The notes: a model not told the origin generated them from the letters alone. Numbered from the stretch's first letter, positions 53,847 through 62,972 are shown. The stretch: DNA of 64,000 bases from Rhizobiaceae bacterium (GCA_017643025.1 JAEPOG010000005.1:434001-498000), one strand, 5' to 3'. Made by a program: numbers and translations.

Positions 53847-55976
53847 ATGAACGCCCCAGCCAAGATTCAGGATTCGTCGACCCGCATCACGATCGGCCAT
53901 TCGGCCTGTCCGCATGACTGCCCGTCCACTTGCGCGCTCGATGTCGAGGTGCTGGACGGCAACCGCATCGGCCGCGTCCACGGCGCGAAGGACAACAGCT
54001 ACACGGCGGGCGTGATCTGCGCCAAGGTTGCGCGTTACGCCGAGCGTATCCACCATCCCGACCGCCTGCTGAAGCCGCTGATCCGCTCCGGCGCCAAAGG
54101 CGAGGGTGCGTGGAAGGAAGCGAGTTGGGAAGCCGCGCTCGATCTCGTCGCGGAGAAGTTCACCGCTGCCGAGGAAAAGCACGGCTCGGAGACCGTCTGG
54201 CCCTATTTCTACGCCGGTACGATGGGACTGGTGCAGCGCGATTCGATCGAGCGGCTGCGTCACGCCAAGAAATATTCCGGCTTCTTCGACACGATCTGCA
54301 CCAATCTCGCCTGGACAGGCTGGGTGATGGGTGCGGGCAGGCTTGCGGGTGCCGATCCGCGCGAGATGGCAGTCTCCGATTGCGTCGTCATCTGGGGCAC
54401 CAACGCCGTCGTCACCCAGGTCAACGTGATGACCCACGCGGTGAAGGCCCGCAAGGAGCGCGGCGCGAAGATCGTCGTCATCGACGTATACGACAACGCC
54501 ACGATGAAGCAGGCCGATCTGGGCCTTGTGCTGAAGCCTGGCACCGACGGTGCGCTCGCTTGCGCGGCCATGCATGTGCTCTTCCGCGACGGCCTTGCCG
54601 ACCGCGCCTATCTGGAAAAATACACCGACGATCCCCACGGGCTTGAGGCTCATCTGAAGACCCGCACGCCTGAATGGGCCTCGGCGATCACCGGCCTGTC
54701 CGTCGATGAGATCGAGGCTTTCGCCCATCTCGTCGGAGCGACGAAGAAAACGTTCTTCCGCCTTGGCTACGGCTTCGCCCGCCAGCGCAACGGCTCGGTC
54801 AACATGCATGCGGCCCTGTCGCTGGCGACGGTCACCGGCTGCTGGCAGTACGAAGGCGGCGGCGCATTCCACTCCAATTCGGGCATCCTGAAACTCGACA
54901 ATGGCTTGCTGAAGGGCGCGAAGCTGCGGGATCCGCGCATCCGCTACCTCGACCAGTCGCGCATTGGCGCGGTGCTGACCGGCGCGTCCGACGCGCTTTA
55001 CGGCGGCCCGCCGGTCACCGCGATGCTGATCCAGAACACCAACCCGGCCAACGTCGCGCCCGAGCAGCGGCTGGTGAAACAGGGCTTCCTGCGCGACGAC
55101 CTTTTCATCTGCGTGCACGAGCAGTTCATGACCGACACGGCGAAGCTGGCCGACGTCGTGCTGCCGGCGACGATGTTTCTCGAGCATGACGACATATACA
55201 AGGGCGGCGGCAACCAGCATGTCACGCTCGGCCCGAAGCTGATCGACCCGCCGGAAGGCCCGCGCACCAACCTCTATGTCATTGAGGAACTGGCGAAACG
55301 CCTCGGCGTCTCGGACAGGCCTGGCTTCGGCATGACAGAGCGCGAGCACATCGACCACCTGCTTGCGAGCCGCAATCTCGGCACTTTCGACACCTTCTGC
55401 GAGGAGCGCTGGGCCGATTTGCAGCCGCCTTTCGACGAGGCGCATTTCATTTCCGGCTTCGGCCATCCGGACGGCAAATTCCGCTTCCGCCCGGACTGGA
55501 CCGGCACGCCGGCGCCCGGCAAGCCGCCGAAGTCAATGGGCACGCAGGGCAATTGGGCAGCACTGCCCGAATTTCCTGACCACGTCGAACTGATCGAGGT
55601 CGCTGACCCCGAACATCCGTTCCGCCTTGCGACATCGCCGGCGCGCTCATTCCTCAATTCGAGCTTCACAGAGACGCCGGGTTCGCAGAAGCGCGAGGTC
55701 AGGCCGGAACTGCGGCTCCACCCCGACGATGCCGCCGAATTGGGCATCGCCGACGGCGACCGTGTCGAGATCGGCAACGCGCGGGGCGAGGTGGTGATTC
55801 ACGCGAAGCTGTTCGACGGCCTGCGTCGCGGCGTCGTCATCGCCGAAGGCATCTGGCCGAATTCGGCGCATGAGCGCGGCGAGGGCATCAACGTGCTGAC
55901 CGGCTCCGACGCCGGCCCGCCCTATGGCGGCGCGGCCTTCCACGACACCAAGGTGTGGCTCAGGAAAGCCGCCTAG
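53847..55976 (+). CDS. Molybdopterin oxidoreductase (DMSO reductase family) with [4Fe-4S] site
   Basis: A 709-residue molybdenum enzyme. An N-terminal cluster site has Cys21, 25, 29 and 58 (CPHDCPSTC). Then come the catalytic and cofactor domains, and the C-terminal molydopterin-dinucleotide-binding domain with SFLNSSFTETPG and HPDDAAELGIADGDRVEIGN. No twin-arginine signal was seen, so it is probably cytosolic. The substrate is unknown; it is related to BisC/formate-dehydrogenase-like proteins. The ATG at 53847 gives the family N-terminus; a longer frame from 53775 overlaps rlmJ. It stands alone, convergent with purN. Confidence 0.92.
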   Translation: MNAPAKIQDSSTRITIGHSACPHDCPSTCALDVEVLDGNRIGRVHGAKDNSYTAGVICAKVARYAERIHHPDRLLKPLIRSGAKGEGAWKEASWEAALDLVAEKFTAAEEKHGSETVWPYFYAGTMGLVQRDSIERLRHAKKYSGFFDTICTNLAWTGWVMGAGRLAGADPREMAVSDCVVIWGTNAVVTQVNVMTHAVKARKERGAKIVVIDVYDNATMKQADLGLVLKPGTDGALACAAMHVLFRDGLADRAYLEKYTDDPHGLEAHLKTRTPEWASAITGLSVDEIEAFAHLVGATKKTFFRLGYGFARQRNGSVNMHAALSLATVTGCWQYEGGGAFHSNSGILKLDNGLLKGAKLRDPRIRYLDQSRIGAVLTGASDALYGGPPVTAMLIQNTNPANVAPEQRLVKQGFLRDDLFICVHEQFMTDTAKLADVVLPATMFLEHDDIYKGGGNQHVTLGPKLIDPPEGPRTNLYVIEELAKRLGVSDRPGFGMTEREHIDHLLASRNLGTFDTFCEERWADLQPPFDEAHFISGFGHPDGKFRFRPDWTGTPAPGKPPKSMGTQGNWAALPEFPDHVELIEVADPEHPFRLATSPARSFLNSSFTETPGSQKREVRPELRLHPDDAAELGIADGDRVEIGNARGEVVIHAKLFDGLRRGVVIAEGIWPNSAHERGEGINVLTGSDAGPPYGGAAFHDTKVWLRKAA

Positions 55977-55989
55977 CTGAGAGTCCGTC

Positions 55990-56697
55990 TCAGGGTGTGA
56001 AGCGCGCTAGCGACTCCACATCGACGACGCCGGTGTCGGGTTCGGGCGCGAAAAGCGCCCGGTCGCTGCTCTCCCTGAGCACGCGGAAACCCTGGAAGGC
56101 GGTGCGTTCGCCCTGCATCTGCACCTTGCCTTCGGCGACAAGACGGAGCGCCCGCGGATAGAGCTTGTGCTCCATGGCGAGCACGCGGGCGGCCAGCGTC
56201 TCCTCGCTATCGTCCGGCAATACCGGTACGGCGGCCTGCGCGATGATCGGGCCGGCATCGATCGCAGGCGTCACGAAATGCACCGTGCAGCCGTGGATGC
56301 GCACGCCTGCTTCCAGCGCCTGCCGGTGGCTGTTGAGGCCTCTGAAGAGCGGCAGCAGGGAAGGGTGGATGTTGATCACGCGCCCCAGCCATTTGCGCAC
56401 GAAGCCGGGCGAAAGCTTGCGCATGTAGCCGGCGAGGCACACCAGTTCCGCGCCCAGCTCCTCCAGAGCCTCGTCGATGGCGCCGTCATGCAGGTCGGCC
56501 GAGGCGTAGTCGGCTCTTGCCACCACCCGCGTAGCGATGCCGGCCCGTGCTGCGTAATCGAGCCCCGGCGCTTCCGCCTTGTCGGAAAGCACGCCCACGA
56601 TCTTGGCGGGGTGGCCATGTTCGGCGGCGGCTTCGACAAGTGCGGCCATGTTGGAGCCGCGGCCCGAGATCATGATGACGGTGCGTTTTGGCTGCAT
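55990..56697 (-). CDS. purN: Phosphoribosylglycinamide formyltransferase
   Basis: Formylates GAR in purine synthesis. It has 235 residues. Features: ISGRGSNMAAL at the N-terminus (phosphate binding), INIHPSLLPLFRG and GCTVHFVTPAIDAGPIIAQA with the catalytic Asn/His/Asp. About 20-25 residues longer than E. coli PurN at the C-terminus. It follows purM by 11 bases, so the two are one unit. Confidence 0.96.
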   Translation of the reverse strand: MQPKRTVIMISGRGSNMAALVEAAAEHGHPAKIVGVLSDKAEAPGLDYAARAGIATRVVARADYASADLHDGAIDEALEELGAELVCLAGYMRKLSPGFVRKWLGRVINIHPSLLPLFRGLNSHRQALEAGVRIHGCTVHFVTPAIDAGPIIAQAAVPVLPDDSEETLAARVLAMEHKLYPRALRLVAEGKVQMQGERTAFQGFRVLRESSDRALFAPEPDTGVVDVESLARFTP

Positions 56698-56708
56698 GTC
56701 TTCGTCCG

Positions 56709-57773
56709 CTAGAATTCCAGCGATCCGCTATAGACCACGCCTGCGCCGCGCCTGGCAACGATTTGGCCGATGGGCGTGACCTTTTCGCCGGCTTTCTGCA
56801 ACACAGCGGCAACCTGCGCGGCCTGCCCGCCGGCGACCACGGCCACCATGCCGATGCCGCAGTTGAAGGTGCGCAGCATCTCCTCCGGCGCCACGCCGCC
56901 TGTTTTCGCCAGCCATGAGAAGACCGGCGGCACGTCGATGGCGTCGAGCCTGATCTCGGCGGCAAACGCCTCGGGCAGAATGCGCGGCACATTCTCCGGA
57001 AAGCCGCCACCCGTGATGTGAGCCAGCGCCTTGATGCCGTGCGTGCCATGCTCGGCGCTCAAGATCGAGCGCACATAGATGCGCGTCGGCTCCAGCAGCG
57101 CCGCGCCCAGCATCCTGTCCTTGTCAAACGGCGCGGGGTCGTCCCAGCCAAGGCCGCTCGTCTCCACGATCCGCCTCACCAGCGAAAAACCGTTGGAGTG
57201 CACGCCGGAGGAGGCGAGGCCAAGCAGCACGTCGCCTTCCACGATATCGTCGGTCGGCAGCAATTCGCCGCGTTCGGCAGCACCCACGGCGAAGCCGGCG
57301 AGGTCGTAGTCGCCCTCGGCATAGAGCCCCGGCATCTCGGCCGTCTCGCCGCCGATCAAGGCACAGCCTGCCTGCCGGCAACCTTCCGCGATGCCCGTAA
57401 CGATCGCCGCTCCCTGATCGGGGTCGAGCTTGCCCGTGGCGAAATAGTCCAGGAAAAACAGTGGCTCCGCGCCCTGAACGACAAGGTCGTTCACGCACAT
57501 CGCCACAAGGTCGATGCCGATCGTGTCGTGGATGCCGGTTTCGATGGCGATCTTGAGCTTCGTGCCTACGCCGTCATTGGCCGCCACCAGCACCGGGTCG
57601 GTGAAGCCGGCAGCCTTGAGGTCGAACAGCCCGCCGAAACCGCCGATTTCCCCGTCGGCGCCCGGCCGTCGCGTGGCGCGCACCAGCGGCTTGATCTTTT
57701 CCACCATCGCCGCGCCGGCGTCGATGTCGACACCGGCCTGCGCATAGGTAAGGCCGTTCTTGCCTTGCGTCAT
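56709..57773 (-). CDS. purM: Phosphoribosylformylglycinamidine cyclo-ligase
   Basis: ATP-dependent ring closure giving AIR. It has 354 residues. The N-terminus has [20 protein letters not shown], and [10 protein letters not shown] is the ATP-binding signature. Further on are [11 protein letters not shown] and [12 protein letters not shown]. First gene of the purM-purN unit; the promoter lies in the 206-base gap 57774-57979 to the divergent CDP-alcohol phosphotransferase gene. Confidence 0.97.
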   Translation of the reverse strand: MTQGKNGLTYAQAGVDIDAGAAMVEKIKPLVRATRRPGADGEIGGFGGLFDLKAAGFTDPVLVAANDGVGTKLKIAIETGIHDTIGIDLVAMCVNDLVVQGAEPLFFLDYFATGKLDPDQGAAIVTGIAEGCRQAGCALIGGETAEMPGLYAEGDYDLAGFAVGAAERGELLPTDDIVEGDVLLGLASSGVHSNGFSLVRRIVETSGLGWDDPAPFDKDRMLGAALLEPTRIYVRSILSAEHGTHGIKALAHITGGGFPENVPRILPEAFAAEIRLDAIDVPPVFSWLAKTGGVAPEEMLRTFNCGIGMVAVVAGGQAAQVAAVLQKAGEKVTPIGQIVARRGAGVVYSGSLEF

Positions 57774-57979
57774 CGCCGCTTATGCTCACAGGGGCTGGAC
57801 ATGGCGCGCTCTTCGCATGAAGCCGGGCCACCCGCAAGCACAGGACCCCACTATCCCATGTGGTGAGGGCCCATGCCTGGTTATCGCTGGCCCGCCCGGG
57901 AGAGACACCCTGTCCCTTGAACATCCCGCCCGGCGCCGCCATCTTCGCGTGGGCTGGCCGGGTCGTTGTTCGGCCGACA

Positions 57980-58552
57980 ATGCGGTGCGGCAAGGTGACG
58001 ATCCCGAACTTCATAACGCTGTTGCGGTTTTTCCTGGTTCCGGCCATCGTCTACGCCATCCTCGTTGACGAGATGGCATGGGCGCTTGCCGGCTTCCTGA
58101 TTGCCGGCATTTCCGATGGCATAGACGGCTTCATCGCGCGGCAGTTCAACCAGCGTTCGGAGCTTGGCGCCTATCTCGACCCGATAGCCGACAAGCTGCT
58201 CCTGGTTTCCGTTTTCGTCGTTCTCGGCCTGATGGGCGAACTGCCTCTGTGGCTCGTCATCGCTGCGGTTTCCCGCGACCTCCTCATTGTCGGCGCCGTG
58301 GTGCTGTCGAGCATTGTCGGCACGCCTGTCGAAATGAAGCCGCTCTTTGTCTCAAAGGCCAACACGGCCATGCAGATCGTGCTTGCCGCCGTCGTCCTGT
58401 TCGAACTCGCGATCGGCGACGGCTTCGGCGCCTTGCGAACGTGGCTCGTCTGGCTGTCTGGCGGCTTGACCGCCGCATCCGCCGCGGCCTATCTCGTGGC
58501 CTGGATCAGGCACATGAACGGATATGGCGAAAGCGACAACCCGGCGCTCTAA
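57980..58552 (+). CDS. CDP-alcohol phosphatidyltransferase family protein
   Basis: A 190-residue, roughly five-helix membrane enzyme. It has SDGIDGFIARQFNQRSELGA then YLDPIADK, the complete signature, so it transfers a phosphatidyl group to an alcohol. It may be a cardiolipin synthase of the CDP-DAG type, since PgsA is encoded at 45088. The start is uncertain: ATG 57980 (MRCGKVTIPNF) or GTG 57995. It overlaps the AI-2E gene by 29 bases. Confidence 0.88.
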   Translation: MRCGKVTIPNFITLLRFFLVPAIVYAILVDEMAWALAGFLIAGISDGIDGFIARQFNQRSELGAYLDPIADKLLLVSVFVVLGLMGELPLWLVIAAVSRDLLIVGAVVLSSIVGTPVEMKPLFVSKANTAMQIVLAAVVLFELAIGDGFGALRTWLVWLSGGLTAASAAAYLVAWIRHMNGYGESDNPAL

Positions 58553-59711
58553 GGCTGCGTCCCGCCCGGCGAAAGGCGCGGAGGGGTCGGCGCGCGCGAC
58601 CGCCGTGGTCGAACTCGGCCCGTCCGTCGCAGCCACGCTCGACATCCGCCGCCAGGCGATCTTCTGGCTGCTCGCATCGGCTATCCTGATCGGATTCCTC
58701 TATATTTTCAGCTCGATCCTGCTGCCTTTCCTGGCAGGCATCATCCTTGCCTATTTCCTCGATCCGGTGGCCGACTGGCTGGAGCGAGTCGGCCTGTCGC
58801 GGCTGGCGGCCACGATCGTCATCCTCATCGCCTTCGTGCTCGCCTTTGTCGTCGCGATGATGATCGTCATCCCGGTGCTTGCCTCCCAGCTTGCCGACTT
58901 CATCGGCCGACTGCCGGACTACTTTTCCAGGCTCCAGACGCTGCTGACGGAACTGGATCCGGGTTGGCTGGAACAGAATATCGGCGTCGATCCCGCCTCG
59001 CTGCGCGAAAGCCTGAGCTCGCTTCTGAGCCAGGGCGCCAGCTTCCTCACCACGCTGTTCCAGTCGATCTGGAACTCGGGGAGGGCGCTGATCGACATTG
59101 CCGGCCTCTTCATCGTCACGCCGGTGGTCGCCTTCTACATGCTGCTCGACTGGGACCGCATGGTCGCCAAGGTCGACAGCTGGGTGCCGCGCGACCATGT
59201 CACCACGGTCCGGCAGCTGGCGACCGACATCAATCGTTCCACCGCCGGTTTCGTGCGCGGCCAGGGCACTGTGTCGCTGATCATGGGGATTTCCTATGCC
59301 GTCGCGCTGACGGCGCTAGGGCTCAATTTCGGCCTGCTGATCGGTCTCATCGCCGGCGTCATCGGCTTCATCCCTTACGTCGGGTCGCTGGTCGGCTTCG
59401 CACTCAGCATCGGCGTGGCCTTCGTACAGTTCTGGCCTGAATGGCAGTGGATAGCGGCAATCGCCGCCGTGTTCTTCGCCGGCCAGATCATCGAGGGCAA
59501 CATTCTCCAGCCCAAGCTCGTTGGCGGCAATGTGGGCCTGCACCCGGTGTGGTTGATGTTTGCCCTGTTCGCCTTCGGCTACCTGTTCGGCTTCGTTGGC
59601 CTGCTGATCGCGGTTCCGGCCGCCGCTGCGATCGCGGTGCTGGTGCGCTTTGCCATAGACCGCTACCTCGCTTCGCCCGTTTACCGCGGAAGCGGCGGCA
59701 GCGGCGCCTAA
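58524..59711 (+). CDS. AI-2E family transporter (membrane protein)
   Basis: A 395-residue protein with a basic, Ala-rich N-terminus and seven to eight membrane helices. It matches the AI-2E/PerM superfamily: FLAGIILAYFLDPVADWLER, IAGVIGFIPYVGSLVGFALS, and GNILQPKLVGGNVGLHPVWL. Members were linked to autoinducer-2 export but others are Na+/H+ antiporters, so the substrate is open. It is followed by hdaA after 7 bases, a conserved alphaproteobacterial order. Confidence 0.92.
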   Translation: MAKATTRRSKAASRPAKGAEGSARATAVVELGPSVAATLDIRRQAIFWLLASAILIGFLYIFSSILLPFLAGIILAYFLDPVADWLERVGLSRLAATIVILIAFVLAFVVAMMIVIPVLASQLADFIGRLPDYFSRLQTLLTELDPGWLEQNIGVDPASLRESLSSLLSQGASFLTTLFQSIWNSGRALIDIAGLFIVTPVVAFYMLLDWDRMVAKVDSWVPRDHVTTVRQLATDINRSTAGFVRGQGTVSLIMGISYAVALTALGLNFGLLIGLIAGVIGFIPYVGSLVGFALSIGVAFVQFWPEWQWIAAIAAVFFAGQIIEGNILQPKLVGGNVGLHPVWLMFALFAFGYLFGFVGLLIAVPAAAAIAVLVRFAIDRYLASPVYRGSGGSGA

Positions 59712-59718
59712 GGCCATC

Positions 59719-60423
59719 ATGGCAGCGGACAAGCCGGCGCCACGCCAGTTCACGCTCGAATTCTCCCGGCATCCGGGCCTCAGCCGCGAGGAACTCGTCG
59801 TCAGTTCCGCCAATGCCGAAGCCGTGGCGCTGATCGATGCCTGGCCGGATTGGCCATCCGAGATCGTCGTCATCGCCGGCCCGACTGGCTCCGGCAAGAC
59901 CCACCTCGCCTCCATCTGGCGCGAGGAGACCGGCGCGCTTGCCGCCGACCGCAACGCCATCGGCCCCGACTGTCTCGACGCTGTCGAGGGCGGCGCTGTT
60001 TTGATCGACGACGCTGACATGGGCGGGCTCGACGAGAACGGCCTGTTCCACCTCATCAATGCCGCGCGTGCCAGCAACGGCCATGTGCTGCTGACGGCGC
60101 GCCGCTTCCCTGCCGCCTGGGGCGTGGCGTTGCCCGACCTCAAGTCGCGCCTCGCCGCAGCCTCCACGGTCGAGATACGCGAGCCGGACGATCTGCTGCT
60201 CGCCGGCGTCATCACCAAGCTGTTCGCCGACCGCCAGGTCGAGATCGACCCCGCCGTTGTCCAGTTCCTTGTCAAGCGCATCGAACGCTCCTTGGCCAGC
60301 GCCATCCGCGTCGTCGACCGGCTCGACGCAGTGGCGCTCGAAACCAAGAGCCGCATCACCCGCCAGCTTGCCGCCGGCGTCGTCGAGGAACTCGATTCCC
60401 GCCAGGGCGACCTCAATCTCTAG
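59719..60423 (+). CDS. hdaA: HdaA, regulator of DnaA activity
   Basis: A DnaA-related AAA+ protein of 234 residues without the DNA-binding domain. It stimulates DnaA-ATP hydrolysis with the sliding clamp to prevent re-initiation. The N-terminus RQFTLEF fits the clamp-binding motif (QxxLxF). Walker A GPTGSGKTHLA lies at about 54-64, the Walker B region reads GGAVLIDDADM, and LPDLKSRLAAA carries the sensor region. It follows the AI-2E gene, and a palindromic repeat follows. Confidence 0.9.
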   Translation: MAADKPAPRQFTLEFSRHPGLSREELVVSSANAEAVALIDAWPDWPSEIVVIAGPTGSGKTHLASIWREETGALAADRNAIGPDCLDAVEGGAVLIDDADMGGLDENGLFHLINAARASNGHVLLTARRFPAAWGVALPDLKSRLAAASTVEIREPDDLLLAGVITKLFADRQVEIDPAVVQFLVKRIERSLASAIRVVDRLDAVALETKSRITRQLAAGVVEELDSRQGDLNL

Positions 60424-60424
60424 G

Positions 60425-60469
60425 GCATGATCCCGAAAAGTGGATGCCGGTTTTCGGAAAAGATCATGC
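60425..60469. repeat. Rhizobiales-type palindromic intergenic repeat
   Basis: A 45-base element immediately after hdaA: outer arms GCATGATC (60425-60432) / GATCATGC (60462-60469) and inner arms CCGAAAA (60433-60439) / TTTTCGG (60451-60457). This is the plan of a well-known dispersed palindromic repeat of rhizobia. It could also form a hairpin at the hdaA 3' end. The element at 9763-9808 is a diverged relative. Confidence 0.75.
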
Positions 60470-60509
60470 TAACAAAATAAGCCTCTGGTGGGTCTTCATC
60501 TTTCGTTAA

Positions 60510-60552
60510 CCGAAATGCCGCCAAAGCGCCGCGATTGGGCCGAAATGCCGCC
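60510..60552. repeat. Direct repeat pair upstream of the small ORF
   Basis: CCGAAATGCCGCC occurs exactly at 60510-60522 and again at 60540-60552, 30 bases apart (about three helical turns), 51-93 bases before the ATG at 60603. The spacing suggests two regulator sites on the same face of the DNA. Confidence 0.5.
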
Positions 60553-60602
60553 CACACCGGCGGCTATCGAACTCCCCGTGCATCGAGAAGGGGACGACGA
60601 TC

Positions 60603-60704
60603 ATGCGCAACTGGGAAGCCGACATCGCCTTTTACCTGCTGGCTGCCTTCGTGGCCGCCGCGCTTATGATCGTGGCGTCGAATGTCGGCCATGTTGCGGT
60701 TTAG
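60603..60704 (+). CDS. Putative small membrane protein (33 residues)
   Basis: MRNWEADIAFYLLAAFVAAA continues to a total of 33 codons, ending in TAG at 60704. It has one membrane helix with a charged N-terminus. AAGGGG lies about 10 bases upstream of the ATG. It fills the gap between hdaA and galM, where a small gene would fit. Evidence is the Shine-Dalgarno, the helix and the flanking direct repeats. No homologue is recognised from memory. Confidence 0.5.
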   Translation: MRNWEADIAFYLLAAFVAAALMIVASNVGHVAV

Positions 60705-60835
60705 CGAATGCGGGCCGAGTGTCCCGCGCCGTCTCGCCCCCGCGCACTCCTCCCCCGGAAATTCCGCCCCGCGGCTTGACGGCTGGCTCGTCTCGCCGCA
60801 TCTGGCCTTCGGTCCGGAACGGGAGAGGGCGGTAC

Positions 60836-61855
60836 GTGGTCGCGCAATTCGGAACGACGGCTGACGGCGAGCCCGTCCAACGCATTGAGATCGCTGGCGG
60901 AGGCCTGTCCGCCGCCATCATCACTTGGGGCGCCGCAATCCAGGATTTGCGCCTGGAAGGCCACGGCCCATCGGTGGTGCTGGGCTTCCCCGACTTCCAG
61001 ACTTACTTAGACTATCCGCGCTATTTCGGCGCCATCGTCGGCCGTTTCGCCAATCGTATCGCCAATGGCCGTTTCGAGATTGACGGCAAAACCTATCAGG
61101 CTGACACCGACTTCCTCGGCAAGCACACGCTGCATGGCGGCTCGCGCGGCTACGCCCTGCGCAATTGGCAGATCGAGGACCACGGACCGGATTTTGTTCG
61201 CCTGTCCTATCTGTCGCCCGATGGCGAGATGGGCTTTCCCGGCAACCTTAGAGCCGTCTGCACCTACCGCATTGAAGGCAACGGCCGCCTGAGTGTCGAA
61301 CTGGAAGCGATCACCGATGCGCCGACACTCTGCAACCTTTCGCAGCATTCCTACTTCAATCTCGACGATGGCGGAGCCTCATCCGTCATCGACCACCAGC
61401 TTCGCATGGCGGCGGACGCCTACCTGCCCGTCGATGACGAGATGATCCCGACCGGAGAGGTCGCCGGCGTCGCTGGCAACCGCTTCGACTTCCGCGAGAT
61501 GCGCCCGATCCGCAACGCGGCTGACAACGGCGCCCACGCGTTTTACGACCACAATTTCTGCCTGTCGCAGGACAAGCAGGCGCTGCGGCCGGTGGCGACG
61601 CTGCGCGGGGCACGCTCCGGCGTCACCATGGATATCGCCTCCACCGAGCCGGGCTTGCAATTCTACGACGGCGTGGCGATCCCCGAAAACCTGCCCGGCC
61701 TCGACGGCATCACCTACCAGAAGCACACGGCTCTTTGCCTCGAGCCGCAGCTGTGGCCCGACGCGCCCAATCGTCCCGACTTCGCCTCGGCGCTGCTGAG
61801 GCCGGGTGAGACATACAGGAACGTGATCGACTATCGCTTCTCGGTTGCGACCTAG
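60836..61855 (+). CDS. galM: Aldose 1-epimerase
   Basis: Interconverts alpha and beta anomers of sugars. It has 339 residues. Features: YFGAIVGRFANRIANGRF, the catalytic His in NLSQHSYFNL (second His in KHTLHGG upstream), and GLQFYDG with TALCLEPQLWPDAPN carrying the catalytic Glu. It starts at GTG 60836 with GGGAGAGGG upstream. The frame is open from 60488 in a non-protein-like extension that crosses the small ORF. Confidence 0.93.
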   Translation: MVAQFGTTADGEPVQRIEIAGGGLSAAIITWGAAIQDLRLEGHGPSVVLGFPDFQTYLDYPRYFGAIVGRFANRIANGRFEIDGKTYQADTDFLGKHTLHGGSRGYALRNWQIEDHGPDFVRLSYLSPDGEMGFPGNLRAVCTYRIEGNGRLSVELEAITDAPTLCNLSQHSYFNLDDGGASSVIDHQLRMAADAYLPVDDEMIPTGEVAGVAGNRFDFREMRPIRNAADNGAHAFYDHNFCLSQDKQALRPVATLRGARSGVTMDIASTEPGLQFYDGVAIPENLPGLDGITYQKHTALCLEPQLWPDAPNRPDFASALLRPGETYRNVIDYRFSVAT

Positions 61856-61859
61856 CGGT

Positions 61860-62285
61860 TCAACCCGCCGTTCTTGCTATTTCGGTCAGCGGCAGCAGGC
61901 GCGAGTCCTCGATTGCTGCCGTGCGGTGTCCGATCCCGGCGAGATAGGCGGCATTGGAGGCGAACGCCAGAAAGCTCTCGACGCTAGCCTGTTCGATCAT
62001 CATGGCGAGATCCCAGCGCTCGTCCGCGGGTCCGATGAGCCAGCCGCCGCCCCGGCCGAGGAAGCGGATCGAACCGACGCTCGCCCGAAGAAAGGGCAGC
62101 GTATGCTCGATGTAACGGTCGAACGCGGCTGCGCCGGTTATCGGCCGGGCCGGCGTCAGTTGCGGCGTTGCCGAATAGTCGGCGACGGCCCGGAACCGCA
62201 GCAGGTTGAGCATAGCGACTGGCCCGGTACGGCCGCTCGTCGCAAAAGCTCGGCCCGCGTCCATAGTCGGTTCCAGATAGGTCAT
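61860..62285 (-). CDS. DUF1330-like (dimeric alpha-beta barrel) protein
   Basis: A 141-residue protein with VAMLNLLRFRAVADYS near the start and a central DLAMMIEQASVESFLAFASN, a layout like dimeric ferredoxin-fold proteins (DUF1330/YCII type). The function is unknown. It overlaps the DUF2239 gene by 4 bases, so both probably share the operator at 62891. It ends convergent with galM (4-base gap). Confidence 0.7.
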   Translation of the reverse strand: MTYLEPTMDAGRAFATSGRTGPVAMLNLLRFRAVADYSATPQLTPARPITGAAAFDRYIEHTLPFLRASVGSIRFLGRGGGWLIGPADERWDLAMMIEQASVESFLAFASNAAYLAGIGHRTAAIEDSRLLPLTEIARTAG

Positions 62286-62860
62286 GCCTGATCGCCAGCC
62301 GGTGCGCTGGCCAGCAGAAGCGCGTGGTCGCGAATATCCTTCGGCCAGCCGGCAATCAGCGTGGCAAAGCGGCCCCGGTCACCCGCAAACAGCGCCCGCG
62401 ACGCCTCCTCGAACTGCGGCAGGTCGCCGCCGATTGCCGACATGAATCGGTAGGCGCGGTCGCGCGCCTGTGCCTCGCCGGTTTCATCCGCAGTCTCGCG
62501 CCGCGCGGCATCGATCAGCCTTCGCAACGTTGCCGATGCGCCGCCGCGCTGGCGGGCGAGCCAGTCCCAGTGCCGCGGCAGAAGCGTCACCTCGCGCGAA
62601 ACCACGCCGAGCTTCGGCCGACCTCGCCCGCGCGGCGCGTCGCCACCGCCCGACGTGCCGGGGTCGAGCCGCGCGAGGATGTCGTCGGCGCTCCCGCTCA
62701 GATCGAAGTCGATCTGCCGCCCGGTAGCGTCGTCGAAGATCAGAGCCATCTCGGTGGCGCCCGCGGATTCCCGCGCCTTGAGCGCAAGCGCCACCTCGGC
62801 GCGGCTGCCGCTGGCGATCTTCCGCGCCCCTGCGAAGGCTGTGCAATGTGGTCCGGTCAT
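62282..62860 (-). CDS. DUF2239 family protein
   Basis: A 192-residue protein. It shows GRQIDFDLSGSADDILARLD and the conserved RGRGRPKLGVVSREVTLLPR followed by HWDWLARQRGGASATLRRLI, which fit DUF2239. The function is unknown; the basic helix-rich centre suggests nucleic acid contact. The start is ATG 62860 with GGGAGC upstream; ATG 62887 lacks a good site. First gene of a two-gene unit under a strong dyad. Confidence 0.85.
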   Translation of the reverse strand: MTGPHCTAFAGARKIASGSRAEVALALKARESAGATEMALIFDDATGRQIDFDLSGSADDILARLDPGTSGGGDAPRGRGRPKLGVVSREVTLLPRHWDWLARQRGGASATLRRLIDAARRETADETGEAQARDRAYRFMSAIGGDLPQFEEASRALFAGDRGRFATLIAGWPKDIRDHALLLASAPAGDQA

Positions 62861-62890
62861 GTTTTGGCTCCCGATTTCGGGCGCCATTTA

Positions 62891-62927
62891 TACCCGGACA
62901 ATATTCGTCGTCAATATCACCCGGGTA
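62891..62927. promoter_or_regulatory. 37-base dyad operator upstream of DUF2239 gene
   Basis: TACCCGG (62891-62897) pairs with CCGGGTA (62921-62927), and ATATT (62901-62905) with AATAT (62913-62917), all centred on 62909. It is two half-sites of 15 bases (TACCCGG-N3-ATATT) around CGTCGTC, about 30-65 bases upstream of the start. It is a clear dimeric regulator site; the regulator is not in the window. Confidence 0.6.
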
Positions 62928-62972
62928 AAATATCGCAGCGCATCACTGGCGAGGCCGGCGCATGTCACAGCG

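Noticed and set aside
53679..55466. 595-residue frame antisense to the molybdoenzyme
   Set aside because: Arg/Ala-rich shadow of a gene with intact cluster and cofactor motifs.
60488..60835. N-terminal extension of GalM
   Set aside because: Non-protein-like composition. It covers the direct repeats and the small ORF; GTG 60836 gives the family start.
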